The notes under the pieces: model-generated
What the model was told of the DNA's origin: nothing
The model's input: only the letters and a program-made list of their open reading frames with translations
The model's database searches: none
Assembly (NCBI GenBank): GCA_947074105.1
Contig: CAMTON010000021.1
Coordinates: 1 to 46,677 of the forward strand
Direction of reading: 5' to 3'
DNA length: 46,677 nucleotides
From: an uncultured Bacteroidales bacterium
GTDB taxonomy: Bacteria; Bacteroidota; Bacteroidia; Bacteroidales; JAUNSR01
Position numbers and translations under genes: made by a program
Shown: piece after piece, positions 17,401-23,574 of the stretch
How positions within the stretch are numbered: the stretch's first letter is position 1
How the letters are laid out: each line of letters begins with the position of its first letter

Positions 17401-18445
17401 AAAAATAATCTGCAAGATATTTCTCTTTATCTTCAGGATGTACATTATCATTTATATTATTAATATCGATATCGGTAGCATGATATTTTCCGTTTCTCAG
17501 AATTGAAATTTTCCCTTTTTCCACATCGTACATAAAAATCTCAATATTAGCTTTTCTATTCATCATATTGAGAGACTTATTTAGAAATGAAATTTCAGAA
17601 ACAGCCTTATTCACCTTAATCTTAAGTATGTATGATACAATAACCGATGATAATGTTATAATAAATATTATACCTATAAGCCAATACAGATATACAAGAT
17701 TTTCAGTTTGTTTTTTCTTACCGAACCATTTATAATAAATTTTATCATACTGTCCGGTCGATTTCAGATTTATTATCTCATTATCTATTTTTCTGATAAG
17801 TTCTTTATTTTCAGAAGCAAATGCGAATTCCTGAGATGTAAGTCCTGCATCATATATATTAAGATTATCAATACCAAGATTAAATATCAGTCCTCTGGCA
17901 TTAAGGCCTGCAAAAAGAGCACCGTTTCCTATGCCGCTGCTTAGGATTTTCAGGCCGAACTCCATATCATTAACTGGAAGTAAATTATCTGAATATTTAT
18001 CTCCCATCTTATCTAATGCCTGATGAGATAAGCCTTCCTTCTGAACTATGATTTTTTTTTCTGCAAGATCCTCAATCTTTGAATAATTTTCATCCTTACG
18101 GCACACCATATCAAATGTTACATTGCAATGAGGAATACTATAGAAAAACTTTGGAATTCTTTCTTTTGAAATTAAAATTGAAGGAAATAATACAATCTGA
18201 TCCTTATCTTTAATATCTGTAGAGTCATCTGCCGGAATTATGCTTTCAGAATAATCAATAGCAAGGTTAGCCATTATAAGTCTTGTAATCTCAACTGAAA
18301 AACCGTCAAATTCACCTTTCTGATTAATAAATTCAAGGGGCGGACAATTATTTTTATATGCTACAATTATTATTTCATTTTTATGGCCGGCAAAAATATT
18401 AATTATAAGCATATTAATTAATAGCAGTAACAAAATTCTTTTCAT
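14462..18445 (-). CDS. Large Venus-flytrap / multi-PAS sensor histidine kinase
   Basis: 1327 residues. A signal peptide leads to a periplasmic family-3 solute-binding (Venus flytrap) domain at about 25-245 (IIVAYKNNCPPLEFINQKGEFDGFSVEI), then one membrane helix at about 250-277. Several PAS segments follow (about 290-1080). One has a Cys pair motif at about 853-873 (GCKCYSYFKRNEPCDNCPVA), which could bind a metal or respond to redox state. The HisKA box is MSHEIRTPLN with phospho-acceptor His1099. The HATPase domain has NYIMNAIKYT (N box), DTGIGIS (G1) and GTGLGLAI (G2). The layout recalls BvgS/EvgS, but there is no receiver or Hpt domain and no response-regulator gene in the window. The ligand is unknown; family-3 domains usually bind amino acids or related small molecules. 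Confidence 0.92.
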   Translation of the reverse strand: MKRILLLLLINMLIINIFAGHKNEIIIVAYKNNCPPLEFINQKGEFDGFSVEITRLIMANLAIDYSESIIPADDSTDIKDKDQIVLFPSILISKERIPKFFYSIPHCNVTFDMVCRKDENYSKIEDLAEKKIIVQKEGLSHQALDKMGDKYSDNLLPVNDMEFGLKILSSGIGNGALFAGLNARGLIFNLGIDNLNIYDAGLTSQEFAFASENKELIRKIDNEIINLKSTGQYDKIYYKWFGKKKQTENLVYLYWLIGIIFIITLSSVIVSYILKIKVNKAVSEISFLNKSLNMMNRKANIEIFMYDVEKGKISILRNGKYHATDIDINNINDNVHPEDKEKYLADYFSRKKIINDEVILNLRLFEPYKNKYCFYEIVLLPIFSRKEGGRPKKYLFTKRDETEQKELIESQEELITRFNIALNSGKLLRWEYDIEEQISKVIDVNNKEYSFTGHEGIDRIHSEDRETFIMFMTQLKSGNKDVASIEVKIKEMGEENFKPYEITAKIRFDEDRKPIALYGIWRDISEIDNYKAQLKEKIVQLKKANAELAVRNKDIAESEERLKVILKKLPVPIYMKDPETRKHIYLNDAAVSVFDATVDTRSKDFINAEEAIKQEEVDDYVVMTGEEYTANEKITLRNGVLMDTYVKKILIDHKGKKQILVVRMDLTEQRLAQIAKKILTTSIAALNAYSWYFDTRSNRIYYSDKYIDDKRILVDLNTFEKFIEILHPDDVENYNDFVHKLKSYDSGVEIMSFRVDMVGDGNYQWWESRAMIETITGENETYKLIYGIDINIDDQKQNEMKLRKSAELLTSLNRQNELILNNMSSALVYIDPDFNIQWSNTHQVFKDKRTNPYKVGCKCYSYFKRNEPCDNCPVAKALKQRAVVKEELVTSDNRAWDVVAMPVFSEDGSNIEGVVYKLDNITMRKKLIEDLKQAKHKSDKLNLELSSINELMFAILNQIPSCLFVKDIRNDFKYILANNSFCKYVVGKTRKEIIGYTDYEIFREKGYAEKFRTDDINTRRQSINEVYNCGEEKINLNGEERIFQVRKLAVRLSNNKEYVIGQATDITEIKEINSNLIIAKEKAEVSERLKMAFLANMSHEIRTPLNAIVGFSELMKFAETETEKEEYMKLIDDNNELLLRLISDILDISKIESGSIEIKPVTFDIVEAFNDVYMTHKSRFKNNNVEFEKICNAKKYLVTLDRNRVFQVLANYIMNAIKYTTEGKITIGMETDKSGVKIWVKDTGIGISKENQHLVFHRFEKFDEFAQGTGLGLAISKAITETMNGNVGFTSEKNVGSTFWAWFPNTSKEDISDNKENEVERIKTMFL

Positions 18446-18889
18446 GTCTTTTTTAATGTTGCAGGTTAAAACATTATCATTCAGGTCAATAAAAACGAAA
18501 AATAAGACAGGGACTGCTGATACAAGAGTTATAAACTATACTATATTTATTTTATAATTATTGTCTTTAATCAACAATCGCTCATCTTAAACTTAAAATA
18601 AATTTACATATTTTATTTATAAAAGATTCTGTTTTCTTTTGTATATAATTATTAATACTATCTTAAATTTTCCTTAATCACTGTATTACAACATCTTACA
18701 AATAAAAACATATTATATTTCCGGAAATAAAGTTGTTATGAAGAATTAAGTCTTGATTTGCCAGTATAAAGGAGGGAATAAAAGACCTGTATAAAACAAA
18801 AATCAAATACTATAAAACAACAAATCCATTTCAATTGTCGGTAAAGACATTGAAATGGATTTATATTATAAGTTATAAATTACCTTTTA
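18446..18889. other. Intergenic stretch upstream of the sensor kinase
   Basis: 444 very AT-rich bases with no gene that I can support. The left part must hold the kinase promoter, but no clean TAnnTTTG was found near its start. The right end holds the hairpin at 18822-18862. Confidence 0.5.
18822..18862 (-). terminator. Hairpin terminator after the SPOR lipoprotein gene
   Basis: A perfect 14-bp stem (AAATCCATTTCAAT, 18822-18835 with 18849-18862) has a 13-base loop. It lies 27 bases past the minus-strand stop and is followed on that strand by a T-rich but interrupted tract. Confidence 0.7.
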
Positions 18890-19366
18890 TTATTTTGCCT
18901 GCTGCAAAATCCAGGCATCCTGAAATCTTGGAGTATATTTCGATTTTATGCGGTCTCTTTCCTCTACAGCCTCTCCCTTATCCGGATAACTGGCAACGAT
19001 GACACGATACATATCTCTGTCATTTAAAGCAAGGAATGCATTATATCCTTTTTCTCTCATTTCATTCATTAATGCCGTTGCATTTGTTTTATTGATAAAA
19101 CTTCCTACAATAACATTATATTCTTTCAAATTATTTTCGTCTGAAGAATTTACGGCATAAACTCTTTCGACCTGTACGGCTGCTCCTGAATGCTTTGCAG
19201 TAGGAGTTGTCATTACCGGTTCTGCTTCGATTTCTTCAACAGCCTGCGATGTAGACACCTCTTTTGCTTTTTCATAAGCTGACTTATAAGCACTTTGTTT
19301 AGATTTACATGAAGCAAAACTGAACATCAATCCTAAAGCACATGAATAGACAAATACCTTTTTCAT
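18890..19366 (-). CDS. SPOR-domain lipoprotein
   Basis: 158 residues. The signal sequence ends in a lipobox (FASC, Cys20), so the protein is probably a lipid-anchored envelope protein. After a low-complexity linker, residues about 83-155 form a SPOR domain (YNVIVGSFINKTNATALMNEM, then MYRVIVASYPDKGEAVEERD). SPOR domains bind denuded peptidoglycan glycans, typically at the septum. It has its own -7 element at 19412-19419 and a terminator after it, so it appears monocistronic. Its neighbour mltG also acts on peptidoglycan, but a strong terminator separates them. Confidence 0.9.
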   Translation of the reverse strand: MKKVFVYSCALGLMFSFASCKSKQSAYKSAYEKAKEVSTSQAVEEIEAEPVMTTPTAKHSGAAVQVERVYAVNSSDENNLKEYNVIVGSFINKTNATALMNEMREKGYNAFLALNDRDMYRVIVASYPDKGEAVEERDRIKSKYTPRFQDAWILQQAK

Positions 19367-19411
19367 ATTTTAATCTTTATTATTACAAAAATCATTTCTT
19401 TTTATAGAGCT

Positions 19412-19419
19412 CAAATTTA
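19412..19419 (-). promoter_or_regulatory. -7 promoter element of the SPOR lipoprotein gene
   Basis: The minus strand reads TAAATTTG, a full TAnnTTTG match, 45 bases before the ATG at 19366. Confidence 0.5.
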
Positions 19420-19589
19420 ATAATTTAAAGATTAAATCAAATAATTATATCAAAGCTTTATAATAATAAAAATTTATTATGAATATATATAGAGATTTCA
19501 AAGGTTATTTAACATATTTTATTCCAGTATTTTAGGTTAAAGAATATAAATAATTTAGATTATCTAATTTCTTTTATACAATCACGTAT

Positions 19590-19651
19590 AAAAAAGAATC
19601 ATTTAATATTTCGTCATTTCTAAAAAATAATGATGAGATATTAAATGATTC
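19590..19651 (-). terminator. Terminator after mltG
   Basis: A 23-bp stem (19596-19618 with 19629-19651) with two non-identical positions and a 10-base loop is followed on the minus strand by six T residues. It lies 50 bases after the mltG stop. Confidence 0.8.
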
Positions 19652-19700
19652 CTATAAATGCATAGAAAGTATTATGTTATATTTTCACGTTAACTGATTA

Positions 19701-20747
19701 TTAATAAATCTTCCTTTTATTCAAAGCATTTCTATATTTAGCAGCATTCTGCATATGCTCTTTATATGTTACCGCAAAATTATGTAATCCCGAAAAATCT
19801 TCTTTTGCGCACATATATATGAAATCGTGGGGCTCACTGTCGAGAATACTGTCGATAGTTGTTTTTGAAGGTATTTTTATCGGTCCCGGAGGTAATCCCG
19901 GATTCTTATAAGTATTATAAGGAGAGTTTACCTTCAGATGCTCATTTTTAATTCTTCTTAGAGAAAAATCCTGTAGTGCAAACTTAACTGTCGGGTCAGC
20001 CTGAAGTGGCATATTTTTCTGAACGCGGTTCATATATAATCTGCCCACAACTCCTCTTTCCTTTACATTATTTGTTTCTTCTTCAGCTATTGAAGCTATA
20101 GTTGATACCTGAGTCGGTGTAAGTCCAAGGTTTTCCGCTTTTTTTACTCGCTCCTCATTCCAGAACTTATCATATTCACGCTTCATCCTGTTTAGAAAAT
20201 CATCTACGGACACAGTCCAGTAAAACTGATAAGTATCAGGAAGGAACATAGAAACGAACTCTTCTTTTGTGAATCCGTATTTTTCCTGAATGGCCTGAGA
20301 ATTTAACGCTTTAATCAAATCTTCATTTTCAAACATCAGCTGTGAAGATACTTTTTTAGAGAAATTATCTATTGTCCTTATATTATTAAAGGAAACGTTA
20401 ACCGGTGTCTGTTTTCCGGTAGATAAATTTCTGTAAACATCAAAAACGTTCATCCAGGTATCAACAAGATAAGATCCCGGCTTTATTTTATTTTCGTATT
20501 TATCGAACTTACTGATATTTTTAAACTTTCCGACATTTTCCTTTGTAACATTATTAGACAGTGTGTCTATAATCTCATTATAAGTTGTTGTCGGTCTCAC
20601 ATAAACCCTAAAACTGTAATCGGAGAAAGAAGATAAGACATATTTATTATATACGACAAACACTCCCAACAGGATTACAAGTCCCGCAACAACGGAGAAA
20701 AAAATAATTTTCAACTTATTCGATTTTTTTTTCGTAGTCTTTTCCAT
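19701..20747 (-). CDS. mltG: Endolytic murein transglycosylase MltG
   Basis: 348 residues from the chosen ATG at 20747 (MEKTTKKKSNKLK). A start 27 bases upstream (MLLNNEIVR...) is open, but it falls at about the predicted transcription start given the -7 element at 20776-20783. A cytoplasmic Lys-rich tip and one N-terminal membrane helix (IIFFSVVAGLVILLGVFVVY) anchor the periplasmic YceG/MltG domain. The catalytic segment is IASIAEEETN (Glu at about 222-224), followed by the conserved NRVQKNMPLQADPTVKF and NTYKNPGLPPGPI. MltG cleaves nascent glycan strands and sets their length. Confidence 0.95.
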   Translation of the reverse strand: MEKTTKKKSNKLKIIFFSVVAGLVILLGVFVVYNKYVLSSFSDYSFRVYVRPTTTYNEIIDTLSNNVTKENVGKFKNISKFDKYENKIKPGSYLVDTWMNVFDVYRNLSTGKQTPVNVSFNNIRTIDNFSKKVSSQLMFENEDLIKALNSQAIQEKYGFTKEEFVSMFLPDTYQFYWTVSVDDFLNRMKREYDKFWNEERVKKAENLGLTPTQVSTIASIAEEETNNVKERGVVGRLYMNRVQKNMPLQADPTVKFALQDFSLRRIKNEHLKVNSPYNTYKNPGLPPGPIKIPSKTTIDSILDSEPHDFIYMCAKEDFSGLHNFAVTYKEHMQNAAKYRNALNKRKIY

Positions 20748-20775
20748 TCTAACTATTTCATTATTAAGTAACACA

Positions 20776-20783
20776 CAAAAATA
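20776..20783 (-). promoter_or_regulatory. -7 promoter element of mltG
   Basis: The minus strand reads TATTTTTG (TAnnTTTG), 28 bases upstream of the MEKTT start codon. It argues against the upstream alternative start at 20774. Confidence 0.5.
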
Positions 20784-20879
20784 AAGAATAAATCTTTATA
20801 CTTAAGACAACAAAACTATTGTATAGTTTAAAAAAAATGTATTTCTTTGCAACGCAATCGGGAATAAAACGGTTGTCAG

Positions 20880-20966
20880 GGAAGGTTGGGTGAGTGGCTG
20901 AAACCACCAGTTTGCTAAACTGACGTACTCGTAAGGGTACCAGGAGTTCGAATCTCCTACCTTCCG
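20880..20966 (+). tRNA. tRNA-Ser (GCT)
   Basis: The acceptor pair GGAAGGT/ACCTTCC, a long variable arm (GTACTCGTAAGGGTAC) and the T-arm with GTTCGAATC are all visible. The anticodon loop TTGCTAA gives anticodon GCT, which reads AGC/AGU serine codons. The length is 87 bases and CCA is not encoded. A strong hairpin terminator follows within 2 bases. Confidence 0.96.
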
Positions 20967-20967
20967 C

Positions 20968-21000
20968 AAGGCGAAATAAGAGTTCTTATTTCGCCTTTTT
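20968..21000. terminator. Bidirectional terminator between tRNA-Ser and nhaD
   Basis: AAGGCGAAATAAGA pairs with TCTTATTTCGCCTT (20968-20981 with 20984-20997) and a T-tract follows on the plus strand. It directly abuts the nhaD stop codon (21000-21002), so it can serve both converging genes. Confidence 0.85.
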
Positions 21001-22499
21001 CATTTATAAAAAATATGCATCTCCAGAACAAGAAAGAAGAAACCTGCAAGATATCCCAAAACCGAATAAAGAGTAATATTTTTTAAGTACCATATAAAGT
21101 TTATTTTCTGTATTCCCATTACTACCACTCCGGCAGCTGATCCAATAATAAATATGCTTCCTCCCACTCCGGCACAATAATTCAACAATAACCAGAATTT
21201 TCCGTCAGGAACGAGATTAGGATCAACCACCATATTTGCCGCATGCATTATAGCCGGATTTTCTATTGGATAAAGATCCAGTGCCGCAGCGACAAGAGGC
21301 ACATTGTCAATTATTGAAGAAACAAAACCAATTATTATATTAATAACATAGATATCGGATAAACGTTCTTTCAGAAATTCTGCAAGGCCGTTCATGACGC
21401 CGGATACCTGTAATGCAGCCACTGAGAGCAATATCCCCAGGAAGAAGAACAAAGTAGCCACATCAAGCCTTGGTATTATGTCCGAAAACCGGAAAGTAGC
21501 AGGATTTTTTATATAGACAAGATCTGTCAAAATCCACAGAATACCTAATATAAATAATGCATCTGCGAAAGGAGGAATCTCAGTCATCTCCCTTAAAAGA
21601 GGAATCATAACGATAGAAAATACTCCGAGAATCAGAAAGACTATTCGTCTGCGTCTGTCTTTTACAGGAGTAATTTTTTCACTGTTTGCCAGAATAGCAG
21701 GATTGATAGGAAGTTCTTCAGGTTTGGCAGGAATATTCTTTCTTTGCGGAAGAATATAATTCTGAGAGGCATTACATATCTCTTCAGAGTTGTCTGATTT
21801 TAATTTATGTCTGATTTTAAATGATATTATCAATAAAGGAACCATAACAGAGATAAGTCCGGGCAAAATAACAAAGCTTATAATCTTTACGGCACTTATA
21901 GCTCCGTCACTCCACAAAAGAATAGATGTAACATCACCCATAGGCGACCACACTCCGCCGCTGTTGGCTGCAATAATTATCATTGAGCTGAAAAACAACA
22001 TATCATTTCTGTTCGTCAGAAGTTTATTGATAAGTGACACCATGACGATACTTGTAGTCATATTGTCAATTATAGAAGAAAGAAAGAATGCAAGAAAAGT
22101 AAGAACCCACAGAAGTTTAAGCTTATTGCCTGAATTTATCCTGTCGGTTATTATCGTAAAACCGCCATTTATATCTATCATTTCCACAATCGACATTGCC
22201 GAAAAAAGAAAAAAGAAAATCTCAGAAACATCTCCGAGATTCTTCATCAGGACAATATCCTTTATAAAATCAAATTTGCAATCCGATTCCGCTTTATATG
22301 AATTTTCTGTCAGGCTGCAATACTCCTTAAACCATACGGAATCCGAGATTAAGGGAAATTTATCGGCATAAAGCATCAGAATAAACCACAATAGCATGCT
22401 CAGAGTGACAGCAATAGCTGATTTATCAACTTTCGTAATAGATTCAACTGTTATAAGTATATAGCCTGCAAGAAATAATATTCCAAGAAGATAGAGCAT
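21000..22499 (-). CDS. nhaD: Na+/H+ antiporter NhaD
   Basis: 499 residues of the ArsB/NhaD ion-transporter superfamily, with about 12-13 predicted membrane helices. NhaD-type landmarks are present: IIDNMTTSIVMVSL, NSGGVWSPMGDVTSILLW, and in the second half GFVSSIIDNVPLVAAAL and NYCAGVGGSIFIIGSAAGV, where paired DN residues lie in inverted helix hairpins. NhaD expels Na+ (or Li+) in exchange for protons at the inner membrane. A hydrophilic loop at about residues 235-285 separates the two halves. It appears monocistronic; its ~195-base upstream region contains two hairpins. Confidence 0.93.
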   Translation of the reverse strand: MLYLLGILFLAGYILITVESITKVDKSAIAVTLSMLLWFILMLYADKFPLISDSVWFKEYCSLTENSYKAESDCKFDFIKDIVLMKNLGDVSEIFFFLFSAMSIVEMIDINGGFTIITDRINSGNKLKLLWVLTFLAFFLSSIIDNMTTSIVMVSLINKLLTNRNDMLFFSSMIIIAANSGGVWSPMGDVTSILLWSDGAISAVKIISFVILPGLISVMVPLLIISFKIRHKLKSDNSEEICNASQNYILPQRKNIPAKPEELPINPAILANSEKITPVKDRRRRIVFLILGVFSIVMIPLLREMTEIPPFADALFILGILWILTDLVYIKNPATFRFSDIIPRLDVATLFFFLGILLSVAALQVSGVMNGLAEFLKERLSDIYVINIIIGFVSSIIDNVPLVAAALDLYPIENPAIMHAANMVVDPNLVPDGKFWLLLNYCAGVGGSIFIIGSAAGVVVMGIQKINFIWYLKNITLYSVLGYLAGFFFLVLEMHIFYK

Positions 22500-22564
22500 G
22501 AAATGTCAGTGGTTTATTATAGGTAAATCATCACTTTCCCCTCTGTAAGAAGTCACATAAATTT

Positions 22565-22665
22565 AAATCAGAAACAATATTTTCTGATTTTCTTACAAAA
22601 TTCGCATAAGGAGGGAAACGCACCGATATTATAACGGTATTTCCGGCAGGAGAAAATCCTGCCGG
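22565..22665 (-). other. Two hairpins in the region upstream of nhaD
   Basis: AAATCAGAA (22565-22573) pairs with TTCTGATTT (22582-22590), and CCGGCAGGA (22643-22651) pairs with TCCTGCCGG (22657-22665). No T-tract follows the GC-rich one on the minus strand. They could be a 5' leader structure of nhaD or a transcript end of the gene at 22696. I do not recognise a known riboswitch. Confidence 0.4.
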
Positions 22666-22695
22666 GTTATGGTATTTTAAAAAAAATCCGAGCCC

Positions 22696-22953
22696 TTACG
22701 GTGTAAAAGAATTAAATGAAGCATCACATCCTTTTACTCCCCATATAAACATTACTATTATGCATACTATGACAATAATAGTAATGATATAATTTCTCAT
22801 TCTCCTCTTCTGCTCCCTAATTCCCGGACTTGCATCTTCATCATCGGTTTTGATCTTATTCTCTTCGCTTATCTCAGAGTTTTCCTTTTCTGGTGCATTA
22901 CGTTCTTCGATTTCGTCTTTTGAGATTTCGTCTTTTTTGTCGTTATCAATCAT
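22696..22953 (-). CDS. Small acidic single-pass membrane protein, unknown function
   Basis: 85 residues from the ATG at 22953 (MIDNDKKDEISK). An upstream in-frame start gives 99 residues, but the extra N-terminus is atypical. About 50 residues of charged, Glu/Asp/Lys-rich sequence are followed by REQKRRMRN and one membrane helix (YIITIIVIVCIIVMFIWGV), then a short tail with one Cys. By the positive-inside rule the acidic part would be cytoplasmic. It has no recognisable family and lies between nhaD and the divergent 71-residue protein. It is probably a real gene, because the tail-anchored layout is coherent. Confidence 0.6.
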   Translation of the reverse strand: MIDNDKKDEISKDEIEERNAPEKENSEISEENKIKTDDEDASPGIREQKRRMRNYIITIIVIVCIIVMFIWGVKGCDASFNSFTP

Positions 22954-23196
22954 AATAGTAGAAATAATAATTAATTCTGTATGTAAAACAACCACTATTG
23001 ATTTTTAGTTTAACTAATCCCTCTTTAATATACACAAAAAGACATCTCTTTATTTTTTTAAAATTTAATTTCAATTAAGTCCATATAAATGTTAAATAAA
23101 AAAGTTTTTGTAATCAATTATAAATACTTTTTTCAAAACCGGCTGAACTTTTATTTATCATTATGGTTATTAGTATAAATAGAAACTCTAAAGATT

Positions 23197-23412
23197 ATGG
23201 TACAAGATTTTATAGTTGCCACTAAAGAAAATGGTGAAAAAGTCCTTATTCAGGTCAGAAATATTTTCTCTGTTAGCGGGAATAATGAAGGTACTCGGAT
23301 CAGTAGTATTTGCGGTTCAGACAATGCTATCAATGTAGTTGAACCTTTGGATATTATTGTTGAGAAGATTAACGGACGCGTTATCATACCGGATTCAGCC
23401 CCGAAAAAATAG
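23197..23412 (+). CDS. Small conserved-looking protein, FlbD-like pattern
   Basis: 71 residues, no signal peptide, mostly predicted beta strands: DFIVATKENGEKVLIQVRNIFSV, then TRISSICG, then INVVEPLDIIVEKI. The pattern (a strand with xNGxx, a polar turn, and a final VxEpxxxIxxxI) recalls the small FlbD family, which also occurs outside flagellar operons. This is a visual resemblance only. A hairpin begins 6 bases after its stop and two more follow, so the gene is clearly bounded. It is divergent from the small membrane protein at 22696-22953. Confidence 0.65.
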   Translation: MVQDFIVATKENGEKVLIQVRNIFSVSGNNEGTRISSICGSDNAINVVEPLDIIVEKINGRVIIPDSAPKK

Positions 23413-23417
23413 AGATA

Positions 23418-23456
23418 ATGGATCAGGTTATCAAATGATGATTATACCTGATCCAT
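23418..23456 (+). terminator. Hairpin directly after the 71-residue gene
   Basis: ATGGATCAGGT (23418-23428) pairs perfectly with ACCTGATCCAT (23446-23456). It begins 6 bases after the stop; the following tract is T-rich but broken. Confidence 0.6.
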
Positions 23457-23486
23457 ATCGAGAATTTTATTTATAAAGAAATATAT

Positions 23487-23510
23487 ATGCCTCGCTGCTC
23501 TCAGAGGCAT
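23487..23510. terminator. Short hairpin in the same gap
   Basis: ATGCCTC (23487-23493) pairs with GAGGCAT (23504-23510). It lies between two longer hairpins and has no T-tract. It may be a structural remnant. Confidence 0.35.
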
Positions 23511-23516
23511 AAATCT

Positions 23517-23551
23517 AAAAAGGTGTGCCATATATCATGACACACCTTTTT
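23517..23551. terminator. Bidirectional terminator
   Basis: AAAAAGGTGTG (23517-23527) pairs with CACACCTTTTT (23541-23551), extended inside the loop after one mismatch. A/T tracts on both sides let it serve the plus-strand 71-residue gene and the minus-strand peptidase gene, whose stop is 24 bases away. Confidence 0.85.
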
Positions 23552-23574
23552 CAATATTTTATACAGCAAAACAA

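Larger units (their letters stand above)
19367..19700. other. Intergenic stretch between SPOR gene and mltG
   Basis: 334 AT-rich bases. It contains the SPOR-gene -7 element (19412-19419) and the mltG terminator (19590-19651). Nothing else was seen. Confidence 0.6.

Noticed and set aside
21790-22371. 193-codon plus-strand frame opposite nhaD
   Set aside because: It is a shadow of the membrane-helix codons of nhaD. The translation is an Ile/Ser-rich mirror with no independent support.
22608-22616. AGGAGGG on the plus strand upstream of the nhaD hairpins
   Set aside because: No open frame of any length follows on that strand before the hairpin.
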